From the NCBI GenBank assembly GCA_035764725.1, contig DASTYT010000131.1, positions 1 to 64,000 on the forward strand: DNA of 64,000 bases, read 5' to 3'. The number at the start of each line of letters is the position of its first letter. The stretch's first letter is position 1. The position numbers and the translations under genes were made by a program. This DNA comes from Candidatus Methylomirabilota bacterium (GTDB lineage Bacteria; Methylomirabilota; Methylomirabilia; Rokubacteriales; CSP1-6). Below, one piece after another: positions 16,496 through 24,531 of this stretch. The notes beneath the pieces were generated by a model. The model was not told the origin of the DNA. It saw nothing but the letters and a program-made list of their open reading frames with translations, and did no database searches.

Positions 16496-17878
16496 CTACA
16501 TGGAACGTCCGTTCCGGCCTGAAACACCTGACCAGCGCTCGATTCCGTATTCCTTGAGCTTGCGCCAGAGCGTGGTCCGGCCGATGCCCAGGGCCTCGGC
16601 CGCGCCGGAGTGGTTCCCGCCCGCCCGCTCGAGGGTCTGGAGGATGTGCTCGCGCTCCGCCTCGGCCAGCGTGATCTGGCGTGGGAGCGCCGGCGAGGGA
16701 CCGAGATGCAGCCCCGCGGAGACATGGGGCGGCAGATCCTCTGGCGTGATGGCCTCGTGCCGAGCCAGGATGGCCGCGCGCTCGATGGCGTTCTCGAGCT
16801 CGCGGACGTTACCCGGCCAGGGGTAGCGGAGCAGACGCTCCACCGCGTCTGGGGAGAGCCGCAGCGGGCGGCCGAGCTTCTTCGCTGCCTGCGCCATGAA
16901 GTGCTCGGCCAGCGCGGGAATGTCCTCCCGCCGGTCGCGCAGCGGCGGCAGCGAGATCTGGATGACGTTCAGCCGATAGAAGAGGTCCTCCCGGAACCGC
17001 CCCTCGTTGATCAACGCGCCCAGGTCACCATGGGTGGCCGCAATCACCCGCACGTCGATGATGGAAGGCTGGGTGGCGCCGAGCCGCCGCACCTCGCCGC
17101 TCTGGAGCGCCCGCAGCAGCTTCACCTGGAGCGCGGCGGGCATCTCGGCGATCTCGTCGAGGAAGAGGGTGCCCCCGTGCGCCTCCTCGAAGAGGCCGAC
17201 CTTGTTCACGGTGGCGCCGGTGAAGGCGCCCCGCATGTAGCCGAACAGCTCGGACTCGAGGAGGGTCTCCGGCACCGCGCCGCAGTTGACGGCCACGAAG
17301 GGCTGCGCCGCGCGCAGGCTCGCGTGGTGCACGGCCTTGGCGATGACTTCCTTCCCCGTGCCGGACTCGCCCTGGATGAGGAGCGTGGCGTCGGTGGGCG
17401 CCACGCGCGCCACCAGCTCCAGCACGGCGTGCATGCCGGGCGCCTGCGCGACGATCCCCGCCAGCCCGAAGCGCTCCCGGAGCTGCGCGCGGAGGTTCTC
17501 GTTCTCGCGGCGCAGCTCGCGGCCGGCCAGCGCCTTGTCGATGCGGTGGTAGAGCTCGTCCGGCTCCTGGCCCTTCTCGAAGTAGTCCAGCGCGCCCAGG
17601 CGTATCGCTTCCTTCGCCGACTTCCACTCGGCGTAGGCGGTGAGGAGGATCACCTCGGTGGCAGGGGCATGCGCCTTGGCCGCGCGCAGCACATCCAGGC
17701 CGTCGCCGTCCGGCATGCGGAGGTCCGTCACCACGAGGTCGAACACCTCCTCGGTGAGGCTCTTCGCCGCAGCCCCGACCCCGTCGGCCTCCAGCACGCG
17801 ATGCCCGCGCTTGCGGAGGAGGAGCGCGAGCGTCGTGCGCGCCGAGGTCTCGTCGTCGACGACCAGGAGATGGGCCAT
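16496..17878 (-). CDS. sigma-54-dependent NtrC-family response regulator
   Basis: 460 residues. Receiver domain 1-120 with phospho-acceptor Asp52 (VTDLRMPDGDG) and acidic pair Asp8-Asp9; AAA+ domain about 145-385 with Walker A GESGTGKE and the sigma-54 contact loop GAFTGA intact; Fis-type helix-turn-helix at the end (NHSGAAEALGIGRTTLWRKL). It should activate -24/-12 promoters when phosphorylated by the kinase encoded two bases upstream. The likely target is the divergent promoter at 19407, which precedes a secreted micropeptide. Confidence 0.93.
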   Translation of the reverse strand: MAHLLVVDDETSARTTLALLLRKRGHRVLEADGVGAAAKSLTEEVFDLVVTDLRMPDGDGLDVLRAAKAHAPATEVILLTAYAEWKSAKEAIRLGALDYFEKGQEPDELYHRIDKALAGRELRRENENLRAQLRERFGLAGIVAQAPGMHAVLELVARVAPTDATLLIQGESGTGKEVIAKAVHHASLRAAQPFVAVNCGAVPETLLESELFGYMRGAFTGATVNKVGLFEEAHGGTLFLDEIAEMPAALQVKLLRALQSGEVRRLGATQPSIIDVRVIAATHGDLGALINEGRFREDLFYRLNVIQISLPPLRDRREDIPALAEHFMAQAAKKLGRPLRLSPDAVERLLRYPWPGNVRELENAIERAAILARHEAITPEDLPPHVSAGLHLGPSPALPRQITLAEAEREHILQTLERAGGNHSGAAEALGIGRTTLWRKLKEYGIERWSGVSGRNGRSM

Positions 17879-17880
17879 CG

Positions 17881-19206
17881 TCAGGCCGCCTCGAGGGGGA
17901 AGAGCATGGTCACGCGCGTCCCACGGCCGGGCTCGGAGTCGATGTGGATGCGCCCGCCGTGGGCGGAGACGATGCGCTCGGCGATGGTCAGGCCGAGCCC
18001 GCTGCCGTTGGGCTTGCCCGAGTAGAAGGGCTCGAACACCCGTGGCAGCTTCTCGTGCGGGATGCCGGGGCCCGTGTCCGACACCGCGAGGGCCACGTCG
18101 CCGTTCTGCCGCGCCACCTCCAGCGAGAGCTTGCCCTTGCCGTCCATCGCCTCCACGCCGTTCAGCGCCACGTTCCACAGCACCTGGGTGATCTGGTCGC
18201 GATCGAAGCGGAAGCGCGGCACCGCGGGATCGATGGCCACGCGCACGTCCACCCGCGCGGCGCGCGAGCGGTCGTCCCGGACCAGCGCCCCCACGTGCTC
18301 CACGACCTCACCGATGTCGGCGGGGGCGCGGTGCGCCTCCTGAGGTCGGGCGAAGCGCAGGAAGTCGGACAGGATGCGATTGAGGCGGCGCGCCTCCGTG
18401 CGAATCGCGCCCAACGTGGCCGCGCGCTCCGCGGGCGTGAGGGCGCTCTCTTCCGTCAGGAGCGCGGTGGCGTTGACGATAGCGGCCAGCGGGTTGCGGA
18501 TCTCGTGCGCCATGCCCGCGGCCATCTCGCCGGCGGTGGCGAGCCGCTCGGCCTCGCGCAGCCGCGCGTGCAGCCGCTCGCTCTCGCTGCGCGCGCGCTC
18601 GAGGACCATAATGATGACCGCGAACGTCGAGAGGAAGTAGATCGTGATGTAGACGCCGTGCACGGTCATGTAGCCGGTGGAACCGTCCTCGGTGTTGACG
18701 AACTGGGTCGCGATGCGGTGGAGGCCCCACAGCGTGAGGAGCCCCGCCAGCAGGCGGGCGCCGCGGAAGCGCGGGGTCGGCCCGCTCTGCGGCCAGAAGA
18801 GCAGGCCCGCGGCGATCTGAGCCCCGCCCAGCCCCGCGCCGACCAAACGTTGACCTAGATCGTAAGGCCCCAGACAGCCCGCGAACGCGAGGATCACAGC
18901 GACACCGAAGCCGGCGAGGGCATCGCGCGCGGTCAACCGATAGTCCCAGCGGTGCGCGAAGGCGGCGGCGAGGGTGAAGCCGACGGCGGCAATGGGCGCC
19001 AGCTCGGTGACGAAGCTCGACTGGTCCATCTGGAGCACGAGCACGTCGAAGAGCTTGAGCGCCTTGGACAGCGTGTACGCGCCCCAGGCGAGGAGCAGAT
19101 ACTGGAAGAAGCGCACGCGGTGGGACTGGTAGAGATAGACGAAGATCAGGAGCTGAATGGCGAACGCGACCATCGACACGCACGTCAGGATCATCGGCGC
19201 GGGCAT
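17881..19206 (-). CDS. membrane sensor histidine kinase
   Basis: 441 residues from an ATG with GGAGGG five bases upstream; a longer start at 19260 is less good. The first 205 residues hold about seven membrane helices with no large periplasmic domain, then a short coiled coil (SESERLHARLREAERLA). The phospho-acceptor is in MAAGMAHEIRNPLAAI near residue 228. The ATPase part has DTGPGIP and GSGLGLTI. The signal is probably sensed in or at the membrane. It is the first gene of the pair with the NtrC-type regulator. Confidence 0.92.
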   Translation of the reverse strand: MPAPMILTCVSMVAFAIQLLIFVYLYQSHRVRFFQYLLLAWGAYTLSKALKLFDVLVLQMDQSSFVTELAPIAAVGFTLAAAFAHRWDYRLTARDALAGFGVAVILAFAGCLGPYDLGQRLVGAGLGGAQIAAGLLFWPQSGPTPRFRGARLLAGLLTLWGLHRIATQFVNTEDGSTGYMTVHGVYITIYFLSTFAVIIMVLERARSESERLHARLREAERLATAGEMAAGMAHEIRNPLAAIVNATALLTEESALTPAERAATLGAIRTEARRLNRILSDFLRFARPQEAHRAPADIGEVVEHVGALVRDDRSRAARVDVRVAIDPAVPRFRFDRDQITQVLWNVALNGVEAMDGKGKLSLEVARQNGDVALAVSDTGPGIPHEKLPRVFEPFYSGKPNGSGLGLTIAERIVSAHGGRIHIDSEPGRGTRVTMLFPLEAA

Positions 19207-19284
19207 GCACACCCTCCCCGGAGTAAGTCTACTCTCCAAGGCAAATCGCGTGCCGGGCACGGCCCCGCGTAGAGCCGCGAAAAA

Positions 19285-19298
19285 TCACGAATGCGTGA
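19285..19298. promoter_or_regulatory. candidate upstream activator site
   Basis: The perfect inverted repeat TCACG-AATG-CGTGA is centred about 120 bases before the -24 element at 19407. That is the usual distance for the enhancer bound by an NtrC-family dimer. It could equally act on the kinase promoter on the other strand. Confidence 0.45.
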
Positions 19299-19406
19299 CG
19301 GCGCGGGCGCGCCCCCCGTTCCAATACGAAACGCGAGGCTTTCGACCTGGAACCATTGCCCGAGCCGCCGCGTGGGCGTATTCAATGAATTCGCGCGGCT
19401 ACGGGC

Positions 19407-19422
19407 TGGCACGGAGTCTGCT
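19407..19422 (+). promoter_or_regulatory. sigma-54 (-24/-12) promoter
   Basis: TGGCACG-GAGT-CTGCT matches the consensus TGGCACG-N4-TTGCW at 11 of 12 defined bases with exact GG-to-GC spacing. Transcription should begin near 19433, 36 bases before the ATG of the micropeptide gene. The neighbouring operon on the other strand encodes a sigma-54 activator. Confidence 0.75.
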
Positions 19423-19468
19423 CTCCTGAGCGGCCATGCAGTCCATCACGCTCAGGAGGAATCAGCAC

Positions 19469-19598
19469 ATGCGGAAGATCGGAATCGCGCTGTGGGTCGT
19501 GGCCTTCGCAATGACGCTGTTCGTGACCTCGGGAGCCTTCGCCGCGCCGCCCGACGAAGTGAATGCCCCGCGCGGTCAGGACAGCGTGGCGGTCTGAG
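19469..19598 (+). CDS. secreted 42-residue micropeptide
   Basis: A short frame with an excellent AGGAGGA ribosome site eight bases before the ATG. The product begins MRKIGIALWVVAFAMTLFVT and continues SGAFAAPPDEVNAPRGQDSV before two last residues: a basic end, a 20-residue hydrophobic core and the cleavage site AFA-AP, a textbook Sec signal. The mature peptide would be only about 17 residues, acidic and proline-containing. A sigma-54 promoter lies upstream. No family is recognised. Its role could be a stress-induced periplasmic peptide or a signal for the adjacent kinase. Confidence 0.65.
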
Positions 19599-19602
19599 CC
19601 TG

Positions 19603-19839
19603 ATGGGCTGGCTCGACGCCAGCGAGCTGTTCCTGATCGAGACCCTGGAGGCCGAGCGCGCCGAAGACCTGGCGCGCTCGGCGCGTCTCGTCAGGACGCA
19701 GGTCGAGCGCGACCCGCCGCTGCGGCCGCCTAGCGCAGGGCCGCGGCGATCTGGGCCCGCATCGCCGCATCGGGGAGCCGCCCCGTGGCCGCCTTCATGT
19801 TGTCCAGGAGGTGCTCCGGCTTGCCCGTGCCCGGGATGA
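19603..19839 (+). CDS. possible small protein, overlapping the next gene in antisense
   Basis: An ATG four bases after the micropeptide stop opens 78 codons. The first 40 residues (MGWLDASELFLIETLEAERA and a charged helix) look like a real amphipathic helix. From 19730 on, the frame is only the complement of the aldo/keto reductase 3' end, rich in proline and cysteine. No ribosome site is obvious. It may be a gene whose end has been lost, or chance. Confidence 0.2.
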   Translation: MGWLDASELFLIETLEAERAEDLARSARLVRTQVERDPPLRPPSAGPRRSGPASPHRGAAPWPPSCCPGGAPACPCPG

Positions 19840-20659
19840 CGCAGGTGACTGCCGGATTGCCCAGAATCCATTTGAGAAAGATCTGGGCCCACGAGTCGCA
19901 CTCGATCTCCGCCGCCCACGCGGGCACCGGCTTGCCCCGCACGCGCCCGAAGAGCGCGCCCTCCGCGAAGGGGCGATTGGCGATGACGGCCACGCCCCGC
20001 TCGTGGGCGAGCGGCAGGATGCGGCGCTCCGACTCGCGCTCGTCCACTGAGTAGTTGACCTGGACGAAGTCGAGCGCCTCGGCGCGTAGCACGCGCTCCA
20101 GCTCGTCGTAGGCGCTCTCGGTGTAGTGGGTGACGCCCACATAGCGGATCCGGCCCTTCGCTTTCCACTCGCGCAGCGTCCGGAGATGCGTGGACCAGTC
20201 GAGCAGGTTGTGGATCTGCATGAGATCCACCCGCGACGCGCGCAAACGTCGGAACGACTCGTCCATCTGACGGATGCCCGCCTCGCGGCCGCTCGTCCAG
20301 ACCTTGGTGGCGAGGAAGAGCCGGTCGAGCACACCGACCTCGGTGGCCACGTCACCCACCACCGTCTCGGCGGCGCCGTACATCGGCGAGGAGTCGATGG
20401 CGCGCCCGCCCAGCTCCGCGAAGCGGCGCAGCACGTCCTTGATGGGCGCGCGCGCCTCGTCGGACGCGCCGACGTCGAACACGCGCCAGGTGCCGATGCC
20501 GACGGCGGGCAGCATCTCGCGACTCGACGGAATCCGCCGCTCGAGGAGATTGCTCGCGGCGGCGACCTGCGCGCGAGGCCCGGCGGCGACGGCGCTCGCC
20601 GCGCCCGCGGCCAGCCATGCGAGAAGGTCTCGCCTCGTCAGCACGCCTCCACCATACAT
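19730..20659 (-). CDS. Tat-exported aldo/keto reductase
   Basis: 309 residues. A twin-arginine signal (LTRRDLLAWLAAGAASAVAA) occupies residues 7-26, so the enzyme should be folded with cofactor and exported. The barrel has the catalytic tetrad: Asp and Tyr in DSSPMYGAAE, Lys in ATKVWTSG, His in MQIHNLLD. The NADP-binding end VTCVIPGTGKPEHLLDN is present. The start is chosen at the ATG before YGGG; a GTG five codons later is possible. It is divergent from a SnoaL-like gene. Its substrate is unknown. Confidence 0.85.
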   Translation of the reverse strand: MYGGGVLTRRDLLAWLAAGAASAVAAGPRAQVAAASNLLERRIPSSREMLPAVGIGTWRVFDVGASDEARAPIKDVLRRFAELGGRAIDSSPMYGAAETVVGDVATEVGVLDRLFLATKVWTSGREAGIRQMDESFRRLRASRVDLMQIHNLLDWSTHLRTLREWKAKGRIRYVGVTHYTESAYDELERVLRAEALDFVQVNYSVDERESERRILPLAHERGVAVIANRPFAEGALFGRVRGKPVPAWAAEIECDSWAQIFLKWILGNPAVTCVIPGTGKPEHLLDNMKAATGRLPDAAMRAQIAAALR

Positions 20660-20761
20660 CCGGCCGCGGCTTCCCCGCGCCCCCATACAACGCGCACGGA
20701 AAATCGTCGCTTGACGCGCGCGCGCTTCGGCGGCATCGTCGCGCGCACGGAGGACAACACC

Positions 20762-21130
20762 ATGGTCACGGTCAAGGATCTGGAGGCGTTCGGCGACGGC
20801 TGGAACCGGCACGACGTGGACTACCTCATGACGTTCATGGCGGACGACTGCGTGTTCGAGATCTCCGCCGGCCCCGATCCGTGGGGGAAGCGCTTCGTCG
20901 GGAAGAACGCCGTGCGTGAGGGCTTCGCCGGCGTGTTCAAGCGGTTCCCCGACGTGCACTTCGGCAATGCGCGGCACTTCGTGTCGGGCGATCGCGGGCT
21001 CTCCGAGTGGCTCTTCACCGGCACCACCACCGACGGCAAGAAGGTGGAGGTCACGGGCTGCGACGTCTTCACCTTCAAGGGCGACAAGATCGCGGTGAAG
21101 AACTCGTACTTGAAGACGCGGACGAGCTGA
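20762..21130 (+). CDS. SnoaL-like (NTF2-fold) protein
   Basis: 122 residues from an ATG after ACGGAGGAC. A single SnoaL-like domain: VKDLEAFGDGWNRHDVDYLM, then DDCVFEISAGPDPWGKRFVG and VREGFAGVFKRFPDVHF, ending DVFTFKGDKIAVKNSYLK. These are hallmarks of small ester-cyclase or steroid-isomerase-like proteins; the polar Asp/His positions typical of the fold are present, but no substrate can be assigned. It stands alone between the divergent aldo/keto reductase and the convergent DinB-like gene. Confidence 0.83.
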   Translation: MVTVKDLEAFGDGWNRHDVDYLMTFMADDCVFEISAGPDPWGKRFVGKNAVREGFAGVFKRFPDVHFGNARHFVSGDRGLSEWLFTGTTTDGKKVEVTGCDVFTFKGDKIAVKNSYLKTRTS

Positions 21131-21143
21131 CCCTCTGCGGCGG

Positions 21144-21650
21144 CTAGGGCTCGGGGCGGTAGACGCTCCTCCCGAAGCCGCCAACGAAGGTCGGCAAGCC
21201 CTTGTGCCCCAGCATCTGGCGCACGGCCTGCGACTCGCCCAGGTGGAACCAGTAGTGATAGGTCGTCCGGAGCAGCTTGGTCCCCGGCGTCTCGCCGCCG
21301 GTCTCCCGCTTCCACTTGCGCGTGAGCATTGAGCCCTCGAGGGTGTCCAGGTAGGGATCGGCAGCCGTCGTCACCTGCCGCCACCACCGCCAGGCATCCT
21401 CCAGGGGTGGCACGGTCAGAAGTTTCCCGAAGCCGAACTGCCTGACCTCGGGCACCGGCGTCAGCCCCTGGGCCCGCTCGAGGAAGTAGAGCTGCTCCTG
21501 CCAGGCGAGGTGCCCGATCATCCATGAAATCGGGTTGATCGGCGCGATGTGACGCGCCGCCTCCTCCGGTGTCACACGTTTGAGGCCCCGGATCCATTCA
21601 CTACGGGTGAAGCGGAGTTGGGTCACCAGTGGATGTGGCATGACACCCAT
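21144..21650 (-). CDS. DinB-superfamily protein
   Basis: 168 residues forming the four-helix DinB/YfiT-like bundle. Helix 2 carries PISWMIGHLAWQEQLYFL with a candidate metal His, and the last helix has TTYHYWFHLGESQAVRQMLG with two more, giving the usual three-His metal site. Members include thiol-S-transferases, but the activity is rarely known. The start could also be the ATG three codons later (MPHPLV). It converges with the SnoaL-like gene. Confidence 0.8.
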   Translation of the reverse strand: MGVMPHPLVTQLRFTRSEWIRGLKRVTPEEAARHIAPINPISWMIGHLAWQEQLYFLERAQGLTPVPEVRQFGFGKLLTVPPLEDAWRWWRQVTTAADPYLDTLEGSMLTRKWKRETGGETPGTKLLRTTYHYWFHLGESQAVRQMLGHKGLPTFVGGFGRSVYRPEP

Positions 21651-21703
21651 GAGACCCCGGACAGCGGGGCGTGTGAAAGGGGAGTCGACATGGCTCCGGG
21701 TAC

Positions 21704-21775
21704 ATGCGCGGCCTCATCGAGCAGGGCATGAACGCCATGAAGAAGCACCTCGAGCGCGGCGGAACAGCCGGGTAA
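21704..21775 (+). pseudogene. C-terminal fragment resembling an SRPBCC/AHSA1 protein
   Basis: A 23-residue frame (MRGLIEQGMNAMKKHLERGG plus three) ends with a TAA that overlaps the next ATG (TAATG). It looks like the last helix of an SRPBCC-type protein, but nothing upstream matches the rest of that fold. It is read as a shred of a deleted gene; it could also be a short coupled leader peptide for the glycolipid-binding gene. Confidence 0.3.
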
Positions 21776-22344
21776 TGAGCCGGACGCTCGTGGCCCGCTG
21801 GCAGGATTGGGCGGGCACTGGACTCCAGCACCTGGTGCTTCGCGAGGGGCCGGAGGAGCTCGTCGCCGATGCCGTGGTGATCGGCACCGAGGAGGACGGG
21901 CGCCCCTTCGCCGCGCGCTTCCGCATCGAGTGCGACGCGGGCTGGCGCGTCCGGCGGGTGGAGGCGGGGCTGATCGGCGATGAGCGGCCGCTGGTGCTGC
22001 TGGGCGACGGCGCGGGGCATTGGCGCGACGGCGCAGGCGCGCCCCGCCCGGATCTCGAGGGCGCGATCGACGTGGACCTGCCGATCACGCCTTTCACCAA
22101 CACGCTGCCCATACGCCGCCTCGGGCTCGCCGCGGGCGAATCCGCCGATCTCGAGACGGTCTACATCGTCCTGGGAGGGGGCACGGCGCCAAGGGCGGTG
22201 ACCGATCCTCAGCGCTACACCTGTCTCGCGCCGCGCCGCCGCTACCGCTACGCGGCCCTCGACATCGACTTCGTCCGCGAGATCGAAGTCGATGCCGACG
22301 GGCTCGTCGTCACCTACCCCGAGATGTTCCGACGCGTCTCCTGA
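21775..22344 (+). CDS. putative glycolipid-binding protein (DUF1089/PF06475)
   Basis: 189 residues. Landmarks of the family are LVARWQDWAGTGLQHLVLRE at the start, the strand RFRIECDAGWRVRRVE, then DVDLPITPFTNTLPIRRLGL and DPQRYTCL, ending with the ALDIDFVREIEVDADGLVV strands. Structures in the family show a twisted beta-barrel; the biochemical function is not settled. The ATG overlaps the stop of a short upstream frame. A partial copy of its 3' end follows immediately. Confidence 0.83.
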   Translation: MSRTLVARWQDWAGTGLQHLVLREGPEELVADAVVIGTEEDGRPFAARFRIECDAGWRVRRVEAGLIGDERPLVLLGDGAGHWRDGAGAPRPDLEGAIDVDLPITPFTNTLPIRRLGLAAGESADLETVYIVLGGGTAPRAVTDPQRYTCLAPRRRYRYAALDIDFVREIEVDADGLVVTYPEMFRRVS

Positions 22345-22345
22345 G

Positions 22346-22522
22346 GGGGCTCAGGCTCTCCGCGCCGGGGAGTCGGCGGATCTGCGCGTGGTGTACATCG
22401 TGATGCCGGCGCGCAGCGTCACGGTCGATCCGCAGCGCTACGTCCGCCTGGAGCCGCGGCAGCGCTGCCGCTTGGAGTCGCTCGACAGCGACTTCATGCG
22501 CAGATTGACGTCGAACGGGTGA
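22346..22522 (+). pseudogene. partial tandem copy of the glycolipid-binding gene 3' region
   Basis: Directly after the intact gene a frame encodes LRAGESADLRVVYIVMPARS followed by VTVDPQRYVRLEPRQRCRLE and SLDSDFMRRL. This aligns with residues 121-174 of the intact protein (LAAGESADLETVYIV, DPQRY, LAPRRRYRYAALDIDFV). The first 120 residues and the proper end are missing, so it is a decayed duplicate, or the tail of a lost paralogue. Confidence 0.65.
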
Positions 22523-22578
22523 GCCCTAGCGTACCATCGCGCGGCGACGCGCATTTGGGCCGAGGGAGCTTCGGACCG

Positions 22579-23184
22579 TCAGCGAGCGCGACGGTCGAAC
22601 GCGGCGGCCACTTTCGGGTCAGTGGCGAAGTCGTGCAGTGTGCGCGCCAGCGCCGCATCCATCACCTCGCGGGCGACGTCCTTGGCGTCAGCATCGGCCT
22701 CGCGACGTTTAGTGCCGGCGTAGTGGCGGGTGAACAACGTTTCGCCGTTGCGGCCGTCGACCACGGCGAGCGCCAGCACGACCTTGCCGACGTACTGCGC
22801 ATGCGAGTGGCCGACGACCACGTCGAGCCAGAATTCTTCGACCTCGGCAGCGAGCACCACATCCTGGGCGTCGGTAAGCACCGCGTGACCGTTACGGCTG
22901 ACCTCGACCGTGAGCGCGTCGTGAACAATGTCGCTGACGGGGCGGCGCGTCACGATGGCCCGGCCGTCGTTCCGCAGGGAGCCGATACGGCTCGTGTCCA
23001 GTCGACGATCGACGACCGGGCTGATGCCGACGCGCTGCGGTGGTACCGAGGCCAGCAGGGCGCGGTTGACGCTGGCCTCCGGATAGCCCACGTCGAGCCT
23101 CTGATTGCGCGCGCACCCGGCGCCCGAAGCCAGCGCCAAACTGCACAGGAGCGTCGCAATCGCCAGCGAGCGGCCGGCGTTCAT
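22579..23184 (-). CDS. putative lipoprotein, YajG-like
   Basis: 201 residues. The signal (MNAGRSLAIATLLCSLALAS) ends GAGC, a passable lipobox. After it come RLDVGYPEASVNRALLASVP and VGISPVVDRRLDTSRIGSLR, a pattern seen in YajG/LPS-assembly-like small lipoproteins, and a C-terminal helix. Its ATG overlaps the stop of the upstream lipoprotein gene (ATGA), so the pair is an operon. The envelope role is inferred from the signal only. Confidence 0.7.
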   Translation of the reverse strand: MNAGRSLAIATLLCSLALASGAGCARNQRLDVGYPEASVNRALLASVPPQRVGISPVVDRRLDTSRIGSLRNDGRAIVTRRPVSDIVHDALTVEVSRNGHAVLTDAQDVVLAAEVEEFWLDVVVGHSHAQYVGKVVLALAVVDGRNGETLFTRHYAGTKRREADADAKDVAREVMDAALARTLHDFATDPKVAAAFDRRAR

Positions 23185-23975
23185 TGGCCGGCGCTCCGCG
23201 CATAGAGCAGCTCGCTGGCGAGGCGTTGGCCCGCGCGTTCCAGCACGTCGATCAGCTGCTGGCGCGTGAACTTACGATCGGCGGTGAACGTGGCGAGGGG
23301 TACTCGCTCGAGATCCGTGACGTCCTCGGAGCGCTCCCAGACGACGACGCCCGTGCCCGGCACGACCACTTCGGCGCGCACGTCCGCGAAGGCGGAGTGA
23401 AGGTCGGGTTCGCCCTCGCGCACACGCACCAGGCCCCAGGCCGGCACGGCGAGACGTACGATCGCGTCCACGCCTCGGCGATCGTCGCTGGTGGGCTCGG
23501 CCGTGAGTGTGCTGATCTCGTCGTACTGTCCGCTTGCGCGGAGAGTTGAGGCGAAGGCGGCGGCGACCACCTCGCGCGGCGAGACGCCCCCGAGGCCCGC
23601 GCTGACGTCGGACTTGCGGTTGAGCTGGAGCAGCCAGTTGATCCCTCGGTGGGCGAGGTCGGCGGCGGGCTTCCACCACCAGCCGCCAAATGAGCCCCAC
23701 TTGAGAATCTCGTCGAACGTGCGGCCGGGCTCCGCGTTGTGCTCGGTCACCGCGAAGGTGCTATCGCCGGACGCAACGACAACGAGCTGTCGGAGGTTCT
23801 CGAACGGACGCGCGGTGGGTTGCGGCGGAGACGTCGAAGCGCACCCCGAGAGCACAACGACGATCAGCACCAACAGGACGGCAACGGCGCGATGGATCAG
23901 GACGTTTCCCCGGCTTTCCGAACGTGAGTTCGGGCGGCGCTCCGGAGAAGAAGCGAGAAACGCGGGATAGTTCAT
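23181..23975 (-). CDS. putative lipoprotein
   Basis: 264 residues with an unusually long charged start (about 28 residues), then a hydrophobic stretch and a clear lipobox LSGC near residue 45. The mature part contains LKWGSFGGWWWKPAADLAHR, SPREVVAAAFASTLRASGQY and REGEPDLHSAFADVRAEVVV; I do not recognise a named family. The true start may be nearer the signal, but no ATG or GTG is available there. It is translationally coupled to the second lipoprotein. Confidence 0.65.
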   Translation of the reverse strand: MNYPAFLASSPERRPNSRSESRGNVLIHRAVAVLLVLIVVVLSGCASTSPPQPTARPFENLRQLVVVASGDSTFAVTEHNAEPGRTFDEILKWGSFGGWWWKPAADLAHRGINWLLQLNRKSDVSAGLGGVSPREVVAAAFASTLRASGQYDEISTLTAEPTSDDRRGVDAIVRLAVPAWGLVRVREGEPDLHSAFADVRAEVVVPGTGVVVWERSEDVTDLERVPLATFTADRKFTRQQLIDVLERAGQRLASELLYARSAGQ

Positions 23976-23988
23976 GTCGCCGATCCCG

Positions 23989-24531
23989 TCAACGAGTTTC
24001 AGCGAACCTGGAAAGTGAAGCCGTCGCCGGTTCCGAGGCTCGCGATTTCGCGCCGTTTACCTTTGGGCTATTGACCGGTTGAGCCCCTGCCTCGGCGATA
24101 ACATCACCGACCCGTCGGGCCGCTGGCCGCAGAACCTGTTTGGCCATGGCCCACAGCGTACTGGTGACAGCCGCCAAGGCTGCCCCTTTGACGCTGGCAA
24201 GGTGGTCCTGAGCCGGACTTGTGGCTCGACTCGCAACACTCTGCGGGGACTGAGTACGCGCGGACGGTACCCATGGCGTATCAGGTGTCCTGCTTGAACA
24301 ACCACGCCGGCGCCCGAGGGCATAGCCCAGGACCACGGCCCCGCCAATCATAAGCCAGGGCCGTTGCTTCATCTGATAGCGAAAATCGACCCCGTGCTTC
24401 ACCGCGTCAACCGTCTCCTGGGCTCGATGTTCCAAAATTGCCAGCTTCTCTGCTATTGCCGAACTGGTGTCGGCGACATCTTGACGACCTCTTTCAATCT
24501 TTCGTCGGCTCTCGTCGGGTGTGTCAGCCAT
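23989..24531 (-). CDS. DUF3618-like membrane-associated protein
   Basis: 180 residues. Residues 5-50 are a charged helix with RRKIERGRQDVADTSSAIAE and KLAILEHRAQETVDAVKHGV, the motif of DUF3618-type proteins; one membrane helix follows (WLMIGGAVVLGYALG). The tail is polar and variable. The ATG overlaps the stop of the holin-like gene (TAATG). Together with the next two genes upstream it forms a stress-envelope cassette seen in many proteobacteria. The reaction is unknown. Confidence 0.7.
   Translation of the reverse strand: MADTPDESRRKIERGRQDVADTSSAIAEKLAILEHRAQETVDAVKHGVDFRYQMKQRPWLMIGGAVVLGYALGRRRGCSSRTPDTPWVPSARTQSPQSVASRATSPAQDHLASVKGAALAAVTSTLWAMAKQVLRPAARRVGDVIAEAGAQPVNSPKVNGAKSRASEPATASLSRFAETR

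Noticed and set aside
16610..18025. A 471-codon open frame opposite the first NtrC-type regulator
   Set aside because: It is antisense to a well-supported gene and shows only the composition expected from the complement of GC-rich codons.
19349..19362. CTGGAACCATTGCCC as a second sigma-54 promoter
   Set aside because: The distance between the GG and GC pairs is about three bases too short, so sigma-54 could not contact both.
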